Shown piece by piece: positions 17,801 to 26,549 of a stretch of 64,000 nucleotides of DNA; the first letter of the stretch is position 1, and each line of letters opens with the position of its first letter. Origin of the DNA: Natronorubrum halalkaliphilum (GTDB lineage: Archaea; Halobacteriota; Halobacteria; Halobacteriales; Natrialbaceae). The notes below the pieces were generated by a model. That model was not told the origin of the DNA, ran no database searches, and saw only the letters and a list, made by a program, of their open reading frames with translations. Location of the stretch: contig NZ_WUYX01000044.1 in the NCBI RefSeq assembly GCF_009834785.1, positions 1 to 64,000 on the forward strand. The letters are read 5' to 3'. The translations under genes were made by a program, and so were the position numbers.

Positions 17801-18015
17801 GCGGGAGTGGATGGTCTCGCGTTGTGTCGGCCTCGGATCCGGCGTTTCGCGTTTCCCTCGTGTTGGTTCCGTACTGCGTCGCTTTCGGTGGCACACGCCC
17901 GCCACTCGACACGCAACACCACCCTCGATACTCGACACGCAACACTCGACCTCCGGAAGACAGCCGACCCGCCGAGAAGTGTGACTGTTTTCACCGGCCC
18001 GCACTAACGGCGAGT

Positions 18016-18138
18016 ATGGCACTATCTCGGCCCGCACGGAGGGGGCGACTCGAGCGAGCGACAACCGGTACGGACACTGGCACTGAAGCGGGTCCAAATC
18101 CCCCCGGCACCGACGACGGCACCGGTGAGACTGCATGA
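18016..18138 (+). CDS. Possible 40-residue protein
   Basis: ATG at 18016; the TGA stop overlaps the next start in ATGA (18135). It has a basic N-terminus and a Thr/Gly/Pro/Asp-rich tail. Only the start-stop overlap and position in a run of small genes support it. The 215 bases before it hold only a short direct repeat (CTCGACACGCAACAC, twice). Confidence 0.35.
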   Translation: MALSRPARRGRLERATTGTDTGTEAGPNPPGTDDGTGETA

Positions 18139-18296
18139 ACGCCCGTCGAATGCGATCGATGTACCTCTTCGGAATCGCACTGAACGCGGTCGCTCTGGTC
18201 TATGCGGCCATGGACGGCTCGCCGCTGTTCGCGGTCACGTTCGGTATCGTCATGGTCTATCTCGGCGTGCGCTACTGGATGATCACGAACGCTTAA
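18135..18296 (+). CDS. 53-residue membrane protein, unknown
   Basis: Starts with MNARRMRSMYLFG, then has two hydrophobic segments (about 9-25 and 30-46) and ends in WMITNA. The start overlaps the preceding small frame. The basic N-terminus followed by two membrane helices looks like a genuine small membrane protein rather than noise. Function unknown. Confidence 0.55.
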   Translation: MNARRMRSMYLFGIALNAVALVYAAMDGSPLFAVTFGIVMVYLGVRYWMITNA

Positions 18297-18353
18297 CAAG
18301 CCTGTCTCACTGCAGGTGGACTCGTATTCCGAACGCGGCCGAACTAGCTGTTG

Positions 18354-18506
18354 ATGCTCGAATCGGTCCCTCCAGTCGTCGAGGCGGCGATCTATTGCTA
18401 CTTCGTCGCCGTCGCGGCGATCGGCTGCTACCTCCACGGACGCGCCTGGCTGCGTTACCGGAACCGCGACGCTCGAATCGACGAACAGCCCGGCCTCGAG
18501 GGCTGA
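18354..18506 (+). CDS. 50-residue membrane protein, unknown
   Basis: Has one hydrophobic helix (about residues 8-25, AIYCYFVAVAAIGCYLHG), then a basic segment RAWLRYRNRDAR and an acidic end. It lies 57 bp after another tiny membrane protein on the same strand. The positive-inside pattern supports reality. Function unknown. Confidence 0.5.
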   Translation: MLESVPPVVEAAIYCYFVAVAAIGCYLHGRAWLRYRNRDARIDEQPGLEG

Positions 18507-18548
18507 AATCACACCCGCGAGAGCCGGAACGTAATCCGGCCGACCCTC

Positions 18549-18630
18549 ATACGGTTTACTGTAGTCAATGACCGTCGATCACCGACCCCATCCCTGGTGA
18601 TCGGCGGTAACTAGTTACAGCAATCCGTCT
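18549..18630. repeat. 82-bp palindromic repeat, copy 2 (class A)
   Basis: Same layout as the copy at 1947 with a few substitutions in the stem (ACCGTCGATCACC/GGTGATCGGCGGT). Its last base is the first base of the nosL stop codon read on the plus strand (TCA at 18630-18632). Confidence 0.85.
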
Positions 18631-19187
18631 CAGCCGACGGTCGAAAGTTCGTCCCACTCCCGAACGTCCCCGCCGTGATCGTCGGCGACGCGCTCGGCGT
18701 CACCGCGATCGGAAAACGGCAGCAAGTCCGGCCCCATCGCCCCGTGAACGTCGCTCTCGACGACGTAGTAAAGCTCCGTCGCGTCCGCGAACGCCGCCTC
18801 CTCGGCGTGGGTCGAGATGTGCGGCGTTCCGTCGTGTTCGGCGAGGTCGTAGTCGACGCTTGAGTAGTCGGTGACGAAGGCGCCGCGAAGCTCCCCTCCC
18901 TGCGCCTCGTGCTCGTCTCGAGCGACGACGAGTTCGGAGAGACTGTCGTACCGGAGGGGGCCGTCGCGCTCTTCGGGCCGTCCGTCGGCGTAGAAGAGCT
19001 GTCCGGCGGGACCGAAGTGGTCGGCGATCACCATTCCGCAGGCGTCACACGACTGTCCGTCGGCCAGGCTGATCGGCTCGGCCGGGGAGTCGTCGGTACC
19101 CTCATCTCCCAGACAGCCGGCCAGCCCGGCGGCCGCGAGGCTTGCGGTTCCCGCGAGGAGCCGTCGCCGCGAACAGCGACAGGTCAT
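18630..19187 (-). CDS. nosL: NosL-family lipoprotein, copper chaperone
   Basis: The 185-residue protein has an RR-containing signal and lipobox (LAGC at residue 25), then CDACGMVI near residues 47-54, the CxxCGM copper-binding motif of NosL. A later Met/His-containing segment HGAMGPDLLPF follows. NosL delivers Cu(I) for assembly of the CuZ cluster of nitrous-oxide reductase. It is the last gene of the nos cluster and overlaps nosY by four bases. Confidence 0.9.
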   Translation of the reverse strand: MTCRCSRRRLLAGTASLAAAGLAGCLGDEGTDDSPAEPISLADGQSCDACGMVIADHFGPAGQLFYADGRPEERDGPLRYDSLSELVVARDEHEAQGGELRGAFVTDYSSVDYDLAEHDGTPHISTHAEEAAFADATELYYVVESDVHGAMGPDLLPFSDRGDAERVADDHGGDVREWDELSTVG

Positions 19188-20203
19188 AGCCGCCGCCTCC
19201 GAATCGCGACGGTCGCGAGCGCGGTCGGCAGGACGATCCAGGCGGCCAATGCCGCCGCGAGGACGCCGCTCGAGAGCCCGGTGTCGGCCAGCAGGGCCGC
19301 GAATCCGGCGTCGCCACCGGCACCGAGGGTTCCGAGCACCAGCGCCCGAAAGATCCCGGTCGGGTTGGCCAGGACGATCGCCGAGACGGCCGTCTCCGAG
19401 AGGCCGAAGGCGGCGATCAGACCGAGCGCGAGCAGATCGTGGACGAGGACGAACCACGCCCACAGTAGCAGCGCGAAGCCCAGCGCGTGGGTCTTCTCTG
19501 CGGCGAGCGTCGACAGCAGGACGCCCATCGAGAGGAAGGCCAGTCCCAGCCCGACGGTTCCGACCAGGAAGCCGACGTAGGCGTCGAATCCCGCGACGCC
19601 GTACTCCAGCAGGAGGAACCCGCCGGCGACGCCGAAGCCGACGACGGTCGCGCTCGCGAGGACGGTCGCCCGGCCGAGGACCGTCCCGAGGACGACCCAG
19701 GCCCGCGAAACCGGCAGCGCGAACAACGTCTGGAGCCAGCCGCTCTCCTCGCGACCAACGACCGCGTCGTAGCTAAACGCCAGCGCGACCAGCGGGACGA
19801 GGTAGACCGCGAGCACCGCCAGACTCGCGACGACGCGTTCGAACCCCGCGGGGCTCACCGAGGAGCCGCTGAACGTCGTCAGCCCGAGTGCGAACGCCGC
19901 GAAGATCGCGGTGAGTGCGATCGCCCACCGGCTCCGAACCGCGAGTCGGTACTCCGTTTCGGCGACGACGAACAGCTGTCGGTACCACTGTCCGGAGCCG
20001 GCGGCGTGACCGCGGTCGCTCTCGATCGCCGTCTCGGCTCGAGCGTCCCGTTCGACTCGAGCCGCCGGGCCGGTCTCGAGGTCGTAGCCGCCGTCGGGTT
20101 TCGGTTCGCCGGCGGGGCGGGTGTCTGAGGCGCTTGCGGCGGATGCTGCGGACCCGTCCGTCCCAACCTCCTCACCGTCCGCTCGACTCGAGTCGTGCGT
20201 CAT
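19184..20203 (-). CDS. nosY: NosY-like ABC permease
   Basis: The 339-residue protein has a long acidic cytoplasmic N-terminus (about 75 residues). Six membrane helices then start with WAIALTAIFAAFALGLTTFSG and include YLVPLVALAFSYDAVVGREESGWLQTLFALPVSR, the conserved ABC-2 coupling region. In denitrifiers NosY pairs with NosF to move a sulfur species used for CuZ assembly. Both ends overlap neighbouring genes by four bases. The long N-terminal tail is unusual compared with bacterial NosY. Confidence 0.87.
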   Translation of the reverse strand: MTHDSSRADGEEVGTDGSAASAASASDTRPAGEPKPDGGYDLETGPAARVERDARAETAIESDRGHAAGSGQWYRQLFVVAETEYRLAVRSRWAIALTAIFAAFALGLTTFSGSSVSPAGFERVVASLAVLAVYLVPLVALAFSYDAVVGREESGWLQTLFALPVSRAWVVLGTVLGRATVLASATVVGFGVAGGFLLLEYGVAGFDAYVGFLVGTVGLGLAFLSMGVLLSTLAAEKTHALGFALLLWAWFVLVHDLLALGLIAAFGLSETAVSAIVLANPTGIFRALVLGTLGAGGDAGFAALLADTGLSSGVLAAALAAWIVLPTALATVAIRRRRL

Positions 20204-21132
20204 GGCCGCACCTCCTCGGCCGCGGCCGTCGGCTCGTCGGCCGACAGTGCCTCGTGGAACGCCGCCTCGAGCCCCGGCTCGTGGACTTCGAACCGTTCCA
20301 CGTGCTCGCGCTCGAGTGATCCGAGCAGGTCGAACGCCGCCTCGCGGCCGCAAACGACCTCGATCTCGTCGCCGGTATCGGTGACGTTGCCGCGGTTCTG
20401 GACGGCCTCGAGCAGCGATTCGCGCTCGTGATCGGCGGGGGTAAGGGCGACGGTCACGCGCTCGTCGCTGGACCGGAGGTCGTCGACGGAGCCGGCGGCC
20501 CGAAGCCGCCCCGCTTGCAGGATGACGACCTCGTCGCAGAGTCGCTCGACCTCGCTGAGCACGTGCGAGGAGAGGACGACCGTTACGTCCGTCTCGCGGT
20601 CGATGCGCTCGATGATGCGGTGGAACGCGGTCACGCCGCGGGGGTCGAGCCCCGCGGTTGGCTCGTCGAGGACGAGCACGGGCGGCCGCGAGAGCAGGAC
20701 GGACGCGAGTCCGAGCCGTCGTCCCATCCCGTTCGAGTAGCCCGAGACGGGGCGGTCCGCGGCGTCGGCGAGGCCGACGAGCGCGAGACACTCCTCGATG
20801 CGAGCGTCTCGGTCGGAGAGCCCGCGGATGCGGGCGTGAACCGAGAGCACTTCCCGGCCCGTCATCGACGGCGGAAAGCCGCTGTGCTCGGGCAGGAACC
20901 CGACGCGTTCGCGGACGCGGTGGCCCGCGGTCTCGACGTCGAGGCCGCCGACTTCGATCGATCCCTCGTCGGGCCGGTCGTGGCCGACCAGGAGTTCGAA
21001 CAGCGTCGTCTTTCCCGCTCCGTTCGTGCCGAGGACGCCGAACGTCGACCCCGTGGGAACCTCGAAGGAGGGCCCGTCGAGAGCGACGACGTCGCCGTAC
21101 CGTTTGTGGACGTCAGTTATCGTGATGTTCAT
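20200..21132 (-). CDS. nosF: NosF-like ABC ATPase
   Basis: The 310-residue protein has Walker A GTNGAGKTT, signature YSNGMGRRLGLASVL, Walker B VLVLDEPTAGLDP, and switch His in LSSHVLSEV. The C-terminal 90 residues resemble other NosF/CcmA-type ATPases. I start at 21132 (MNITITDV) because the longer frame runs through nosD in another phase. The start lies 20 bases inside the end of nosD. Powers NosY in CuZ maturation. Confidence 0.9.
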   Translation of the reverse strand: MNITITDVHKRYGDVVALDGPSFEVPTGSTFGVLGTNGAGKTTLFELLVGHDRPDEGSIEVGGLDVETAGHRVRERVGFLPEHSGFPPSMTGREVLSVHARIRGLSDRDARIEECLALVGLADAADRPVSGYSNGMGRRLGLASVLLSRPPVLVLDEPTAGLDPRGVTAFHRIIERIDRETDVTVVLSSHVLSEVERLCDEVVILQAGRLRAAGSVDDLRSSDERVTVALTPADHERESLLEAVQNRGNVTDTGDEIEVVCGREAAFDLLGSLEREHVERFEVHEPGLEAAFHEALSADEPTAAAEEVRP

Positions 21133-22501
21133 TGTCGTAGTAGGACCTCCAGTCCTTGTGTGGGGGCTCGGCGAGCGGTCGGTGATCGACCACGCCGGGC
21201 GATTCGACGACCGGGAACGAGCTCTCGGCCAGTCGGACGGCGTCGAACGCCGGACTCTCGGCGAAGACGGCCGCTTGCGGGTTCTCGTGTACGAGTTTCT
21301 CGACGCTGCCGGCGGGTTGGTGGCGGATTTCGCTGGTTCCGTCGCCGTCGAGGTCGACGCCGCTCGCATCCGCCCAGTAGTTCCCCTGATCGCTGTCGTT
21401 CCAGCTCGTCTGGGCGTTCGCGTGGGCGTACGCCGCCTGTCCGTTCCCGATGAAGCTGTTGCCGGTCACGACCTCGCCGGTGCTTCCGGCCGTGATGTGG
21501 ACCCCGACCGCGTTCTCGAGGACGAGATTATCCGCGAGCCGGTTGTCCTGGGCGTTATAGACGTAGAGCCCGTTGTCGTTGCCGACGACCTCGTTGCCGA
21601 CGATCTCGCTGCGTTCGACGTCCTTGACGAGGATGCCGTGACCGCTCGGGCCGTCGTTGTTCACCGCGACGTTGTCCCGGAGGGTCAGTCCCTCCGAAAC
21701 CATCAGCGCGAAGCCGACGTCGTTGTCGAAGGCGGTGTTGTTCGCGAGTCGGTTGTCGTCCGAGTACATGTAGTGGACGCCGTAGCGCAGCTCCCACATG
21801 ACGTTGTTCTCGGCGACGACACCCGACGACCACTGGTAGTAGATACCGTCGCGGACGGTCGTGATGTGATTGTCTCTGAGTTCGGCGTCGGTGGCCTCCC
21901 AGAGGTGGATTCCGTTGCCGCGCTGGTCCGCTGAGACGTCCTCGCGGCCGGCGATGAGACTCTCCTCGACGGTCGTGTTATCGACGCCGTGGACCCAGAT
22001 TCCGAAGGCGACCTCGGTCAGCCGGAGTTCGGAGAGCGTTGCGTTCGCGCCGTCGACGAGGATCCCGCTGTCGTCGTCGTTCTTGTCGTGGCCGCCGTTG
22101 CGGATCCAGACCCCCTCGAGCGCGACGTCGTCGGCCGCGATCTCGAGGACGGTCCCCTCGCCGCCGCCGTCGATCACGGCCGCGTCTCGCTCGGCGGCGG
22201 CGATCGTCACGTCCGGCGTCTCGATCGTCACCCGTTCGTCGAAACGTCCCTCGAGGAGGACCGTTTCGCCGGGATCGGCGGCGTCGACGGCGGCCTGGAT
22301 CGAGTCGAACTGCTCGTCGCCGTCGATCGTCGCGGTACCCGCCGCCTCGGGTTCGGCGACGTCGTGGACGTCCGGAACGTCCGGACTCCAGGCGTCGACG
22401 CCGTCGGCGTCGGCCGGGCCGTTCGTCGCGGCGACGGCTGCGCCGGCGAGCGAGGCGACGAGCATCACGGCAGCGGCGACGGCGAACCACGATTCGTTCA
22501 C
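21113..22501 (-). CDS. nosD: NosD-like periplasmic-type maturation protein
   Basis: The 462-residue protein has an N-terminal signal (hydrophobic residues 5-25) and then a right-handed beta-helix. The helix is built of repeats such as GNGIHLWEATDAELRDN, NVMWELRYGVHYMYSDDN and NEVVGNDNGLYVYNAQDN, typical of CASH/NosD proteins. NosD works outside the membrane with NosF-NosY on the CuZ site of NosZ. Overlaps both neighbours slightly, so the cluster is probably one transcript. Confidence 0.92.
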   Translation of the reverse strand: MNESWFAVAAAVMLVASLAGAAVAATNGPADADGVDAWSPDVPDVHDVAEPEAAGTATIDGDEQFDSIQAAVDAADPGETVLLEGRFDERVTIETPDVTIAAAERDAAVIDGGGEGTVLEIAADDVALEGVWIRNGGHDKNDDDSGILVDGANATLSELRLTEVAFGIWVHGVDNTTVEESLIAGREDVSADQRGNGIHLWEATDAELRDNHITTVRDGIYYQWSSGVVAENNVMWELRYGVHYMYSDDNRLANNTAFDNDVGFALMVSEGLTLRDNVAVNNDGPSGHGILVKDVERSEIVGNEVVGNDNGLYVYNAQDNRLADNLVLENAVGVHITAGSTGEVVTGNSFIGNGQAAYAHANAQTSWNDSDQGNYWADASGVDLDGDGTSEIRHQPAGSVEKLVHENPQAAVFAESPAFDAVRLAESSFPVVESPGVVDHRPLAEPPHKDWRSYYDNEHHDN

Positions 22502-23274
22502 GGGCGATCACCGTCCGCCGTGGATCGCACTGGGTCGGAATCCGGTTGGTCGGTCGTCCCCGACGCTTCGCCGCCGCGCCAGCGACGGAGTCGTGCGTTC
22601 GCGCGTTCTCGTCTGTCGCGAGCGAGTTCGGGCACGTCCCCGAGGGTCTCCTCGGAGCCCCGGAACCGGAACGCGACGAACAGCAAGCCGACGGCGGCCA
22701 CCAGCAGGTAGCCGCCGGGACCGAACCAGGCGGTGCCGCTGATGTTCGCGACTTCGTAGCTGCCGGCCAGCGGCGGCGTAAACCCGTCGACGCCCGACAG
22801 CGGTGCGGCCGGATCGAGCGAGTGACCGGTCTGATGGAGCCGGTACTGGATGAGCGCGCCCATCGTGACGAACACGAAGAGCGTTCCGCCGAACAACCCG
22901 GCCAGTCCGCGTTTGAGCCGTTTGCCCGACGGGAGCAGCGCCACGGCGACGCTCGAGGCCGCGAGGGCGACGAACGCGACCGGGCCGAGCACCCACTCGG
23001 GGACGGCGACGGCGTTCTCGTGGACGTCGTAGTTGGGGTCGACGTACACCGGATCGGGGTAGTAGAACCCGACGTAGCTGTTGAGCGCCTGTATCTCGGT
23101 AATATCGCCCTCGAGCCGCGGGTAGGCGTAGAGCTTGACGGTCAGCGGCTCCATGTACTGCGGCGCGGTGAGCGTGATCCGCCACACCGGCATCGTCAGT
23201 GCGAGCAGGAACAGCGCCGCCGCTGCCAGCGGGAGCGCGCGTCGGAGTTCGGTGAGCCGGGTGAGGCGGGACAT
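22498..23274 (-). CDS. Membrane protein of the haloarchaeal nos cluster, unknown
   Basis: The 258-residue protein has four hydrophobic segments (about 14-30, 92-110, 120-138 and 180-200) and a large loop between the first two. The loop carries MEPLTVKLYAYPRL and YVGFYYPDPVYV near residues 40-75. The C-terminal tail is basic and acidic mixed and probably cytoplasmic. It sits between nosZ and nosD, a place not occupied by a classical bacterial nos gene. Possible roles are electron delivery in place of NosR or metal supply; no redox motif (CxxC, haem) is visible, so this is open. Confidence 0.75.
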   Translation of the reverse strand: MSRLTRLTELRRALPLAAAALFLLALTMPVWRITLTAPQYMEPLTVKLYAYPRLEGDITEIQALNSYVGFYYPDPVYVDPNYDVHENAVAVPEWVLGPVAFVALAASSVAVALLPSGKRLKRGLAGLFGGTLFVFVTMGALIQYRLHQTGHSLDPAAPLSGVDGFTPPLAGSYEVANISGTAWFGPGGYLLVAAVGLLFVAFRFRGSEETLGDVPELARDRRERANARLRRWRGGEASGTTDQPDSDPVRSTADGDRP

Positions 23275-23283
23275 CGTGATCAG

Positions 23284-25173
23284 TTACTCCGCGGGTTCGA
23301 CCAGCAGTCGCGAGCGCATCTCGAGGTGGAGTGCGCTGCAGAAGAACGCACAGTACATCCAGTAGACCCCCGGCTCGTCGGCGGTGAACGTGACCTCGCG
23401 CGTTTCCTGCGGTGCGAGCTTGATGTTGATATCGTACTGGGGAATCGCCAGCGAGTGCAACATGTCGGGGGTCTCCTCGACGTTCGTGACGGTAAACGTC
23501 ACTTCGTCGCCCTCCTGGACGGTCACGTCGTGGAAGCCGAACTGGTTGCGGACCGAGTGCATCTTGACGTGGACCCGGCCGTCCTCGCGGATGATGTCGG
23601 TGTCTTGTGCGCTGATGAACTCCTCTTCGTAGTCGTCGGGGTCGTAGATCGATGCCGGGTCGAGCTTGTCCGCTTTCACCATCGAGGCGTCGTGGGGCTC
23701 GGCGTACGCCGGCGTGTCCTTGACGAGTTTCATCCCTTCGTCGTCGTCTCCGATGTAGATCAGCTGGTCGTTCTCCGGGTACACCGGGCCGACGGGGAGG
23801 AATCGATCCTTCGAGAGCTTGTTGAGACAGATCAGCCAGTCACCCTGCGGATCGGCCGTGTACGACTCGGCGGCGATCAGGTGGCCCGGATTGTAGTGGA
23901 CGTCGATCTTCTCGATCACCGGATCTTCGGAGCCCATCTCTGCTTCGATGGCCGCTTCGATGTCCCACTTGACGACCTGCGAGTCGACGAACAGCGTCGT
24001 GTAGGCGTGGCCCCGCCCGTCGTAGGCAGTGTGCAGCGGCCCCATACCGAGTCGGGGCTGGCCGACGATCGCATCGTTCGAGTCGTCTACTTCCGCGAGC
24101 CGTTCGATGTCGATGATCGTCGCGGTCGGATCGAGTTTGCCGCTGGCGATCGCGTACTCGCCGTCGGGCGTGACGCTGACCCCGTGTGGACTCTTGGGCA
24201 CGTCGAGGTAGTGGACGATGGGATCCGAGCCGTCGTTGAGCGAACTGTCCTTTCGGCCGTCGACGACCGGGACGCCGTTTACCTCTTCGTACTCGCCGGC
24301 GTCGACGACCTCCTCGATCGCGGGCGTGTCGAACGCCTTGACGTAGTCCGTCTCCGAACTCGACATCTCGCTTTCGGTGACCGCCTCCTCGCTGTTGTAG
24401 CCGGTCGAGAAAAACCAGCGGCCGTCCTTACCGCCGTCGCCGTTGTCCATGTTGCCGTCGACGAGCACCTGCCAGACGACGTCCATCGTCTCGGGATCGA
24501 TCGCCGAGAGGACGGACGTGTACGCGCTGGGATCGTCGAGGTCGCGGCCGTCGTTGGGCATCGGGACGCGGAACTCGCCGACGCCGAAGATGAGGTCCGT
24601 GTCGGGCAGTCGGGCGCAGGCACCGTGTACACCCTGCGTGTTCGGAATGTCGACGATGGCGTCCGTCTCGAAGTACTTCAGGTCGATCCGGGCCATCCGG
24701 CCGTTGGCCTTGTCGTTGACGTAGGCGAATCGGCCGTCGTAGTCGTTGTTCGTCTGGCTAAGGCGCGGGTGGTGGGTGTCACCCCACGTGTAGCCACCGG
24801 CGTTCTCGAGCATCTCGCTGGTGCGGTCATCGTGACCGTAGCCGCGGGCGCTCTCCTTGTTGAACACCGGAATGCGCATGATCTGGCGCATCGACGGTAC
24901 GCCGTAGACGCGGATCTCGCCGGAGTGACCACCCGAGAGGAACGCGTAGTAGTCGTCGTGTTCACCGGGTGGAACGGTCGCGTCGACGTCCGATGCGGAT
25001 GCGAGATCGTCGTCGTCGAGGAGGCTCGTACAGCCGGCAAACGCCCCCATCGCACCGGCAGCTGCACCCGCTTTCATGAAGTCGCGGCGGGGAATGCGGG
25101 CGAACAGCGGATCTCGATCGTCGCTCGATTTCGACTCGGTCGGCGTCTGGTTGCCGGAGTGTGTATCGGTCAT
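23284..25173 (-). CDS. nosZ: Nitrous-oxide reductase
   Basis: The 629-residue enzyme reduces N2O to N2, the last step of denitrification, outside the membrane. It has a Tat signal RRDFMKAGAAAG followed by a lipobox-like AGC. The beta-propeller bears the seven CuZ histidines (in DTHHPR, GVHGAC, SPHGVS, PLHTAYDG, NPGH and EPHDAS). The C-terminal cupredoxin domain has the CuA ligands H573 and C608-x3-C612-x3-H616-x2-M619. All expected copper ligands are present, so it should be active. First gene of the nos cluster; no nosR is seen in the window. Confidence 0.97.
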   Translation of the reverse strand: MTDTHSGNQTPTESKSSDDRDPLFARIPRRDFMKAGAAAGAMGAFAGCTSLLDDDDLASASDVDATVPPGEHDDYYAFLSGGHSGEIRVYGVPSMRQIMRIPVFNKESARGYGHDDRTSEMLENAGGYTWGDTHHPRLSQTNNDYDGRFAYVNDKANGRMARIDLKYFETDAIVDIPNTQGVHGACARLPDTDLIFGVGEFRVPMPNDGRDLDDPSAYTSVLSAIDPETMDVVWQVLVDGNMDNGDGGKDGRWFFSTGYNSEEAVTESEMSSSETDYVKAFDTPAIEEVVDAGEYEEVNGVPVVDGRKDSSLNDGSDPIVHYLDVPKSPHGVSVTPDGEYAIASGKLDPTATIIDIERLAEVDDSNDAIVGQPRLGMGPLHTAYDGRGHAYTTLFVDSQVVKWDIEAAIEAEMGSEDPVIEKIDVHYNPGHLIAAESYTADPQGDWLICLNKLSKDRFLPVGPVYPENDQLIYIGDDDEGMKLVKDTPAYAEPHDASMVKADKLDPASIYDPDDYEEEFISAQDTDIIREDGRVHVKMHSVRNQFGFHDVTVQEGDEVTFTVTNVEETPDMLHSLAIPQYDINIKLAPQETREVTFTADEPGVYWMYCAFFCSALHLEMRSRLLVEPAE

Positions 25174-25438
25174 GGTCCTGAAAGATGTCGGAGCGTGCTC
25201 GTTTGCCGAGCCGATCCGATCATCACAGATGGTACTCAGAACTTCCGGCTATTAGTGGGGTCCAGCAATTCCTACGGAGTGGAAGAAGGCCCGAACGGGT
25301 TCGCCAGAAAGATGGAGTGGGTGTAATCGGCGAGGTTGTTTCCGGTGGATAGTGACGAACGAAAAGACGCGCACTGGTTGTCGATACCCGTTCCCGCTCG
25401 AGTCGCGAGTCGGCCGCGACCGTCCGTCGCCGGCGCGG

Positions 25439-25924
25439 TTACTCCGATCGGAAGATTCGATAAGCGCCCTGTCCGGTCGCGACTTCGCGCGTCTCCCCGT
25501 CCGGAGTCGTGCTCTCGACCATGATCTCGCTGACGCCGACGCTGCCGCCGACGCGGATGACGTCCGCCGTCGCCACGAGGTTCCCCGTGGCGGGCCGAAG
25601 GTAGTTGACGTTTAGATTGATCGTCGCGATGCTGGCCCCGAACGGTTCCTCCATCTCCGTTCGGAGTGCGAGCCCGCCTGCCGTGTCGATCAGGGTTGCG
25701 GCGACGCCGCCGTGGAGGTCCGCGCGGTGACTCTCGGGCGCGTTCGGGCGCGTGTTGCTCAATTTCTCGTCGTACGGAAGCGAGAGCGTCATCGTCCCCT
25801 CGCCGACGTCGTCTACGCGCGTCCCGATCCACGAAAGGAACTCCTGGTGATTGTCGATGAAGTACTGGAGCAGACTCTCGAGGTCCTCGAACTCCTCCAT
25901 CATCGACTGCATCTCGTCGGTCAT
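25439..25924 (-). CDS. PaaI-type hotdog thioesterase
   Basis: The 161-residue protein has an N-terminal helical extension (about 30 residues), then a hotdog domain. HRADLHGGVAATLIDTAGGLAL (residues about 70-92) contains the HGG(x)nD pattern of PaaI-like acyl-CoA thioesterases. It then has SIATINLNVNYLRPATGN and a late GQGAYRIFR. Substrate probably an aryl- or acyl-CoA. The ATG at 25924 is preferred; another lies 15 bases upstream. Stands alone between nosZ and a DUF4385 gene. Confidence 0.88.
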   Translation of the reverse strand: MTDEMQSMMEEFEDLESLLQYFIDNHQEFLSWIGTRVDDVGEGTMTLSLPYDEKLSNTRPNAPESHRADLHGGVAATLIDTAGGLALRTEMEEPFGASIATINLNVNYLRPATGNLVATADVIRVGGSVGVSEIMVESTTPDGETREVATGQGAYRIFRSE

Positions 25925-26016
25925 GCCCTGTGATCCCACAGCGATGCTCTTTACGGCTACGTTTCTCGATTGTCACGTTGTCGAACGTTGATTTGGCTCG
26001 AGGGCGTCGTTTCCCT

Positions 26017-26481
26017 ATGACCGACGGTCACGACGCCGGCGACGGTCCCGAGTACGACATCGACTTCCGGGAGCGGCCGGACGCCTACGAGATCGGGCGC
26101 GGCGAACAGGGCGTGTTCAAGGTCGAACCCTACAAGAGCGAACTCCTCCCGCTGTGGTCGTACGTGGACGAGGAGGCGGCCCGCGAGTCCGCCGAGGCGA
26201 TCTACGAGCGGTACGAACGCTACCGGGAGGACGACGACTTTCCCGGAATGGACATGGCCCGAAAGTACCTCCAGATGGGGTACACGCGGGCGATGCGCTA
26301 CGCGAAGTATCCCGGTGGCAAGAAGTACGACAGCGACGGCGAGCGCGAGCCACAGCAGTGGGCCGACCCGGAGAAACGGGCGGCGGCGCTGGTCTTCGAG
26401 GAGTACTGGGAACGCGTCCGGGAGGACGACGGCTACCAACGCGCGAAGGAGCGCCACCGGGAGCGCCGTCGATCCGAGTGA
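26017..26481 (+). CDS. DUF4385-type protein
   Basis: The 154-residue soluble protein is rich in charged residues. A central motif DFPGMDMARKYLQMGYTRAMRYA lies near residues 73-95, then YPGGKKYD and a helical Arg-rich C-terminus. This pattern matches the DUF4385 family, which occurs in archaea, bacteria and some phages and has no known role. The start is set by the ATG at 26017, close to a TATA-like stretch. Confidence 0.8.
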   Translation: MTDGHDAGDGPEYDIDFRERPDAYEIGRGEQGVFKVEPYKSELLPLWSYVDEEAARESAEAIYERYERYREDDDFPGMDMARKYLQMGYTRAMRYAKYPGGKKYDSDGEREPQQWADPEKRAAALVFEEYWERVREDDGYQRAKERHRERRRSE

Positions 26482-26549
26482 CCTCCCAAACTCAAAGACC
26501 GGTTTCAGTCTACAGAAGGTGTTTATCGTCCGCCTACGGGGAATCGTAT

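Noticed and set aside
17900-17950. Twofold CTCGACACGCAACAC repeat after pncA
   Set aside because: Two short copies only, with irregular spacing; not a CRISPR or other array.
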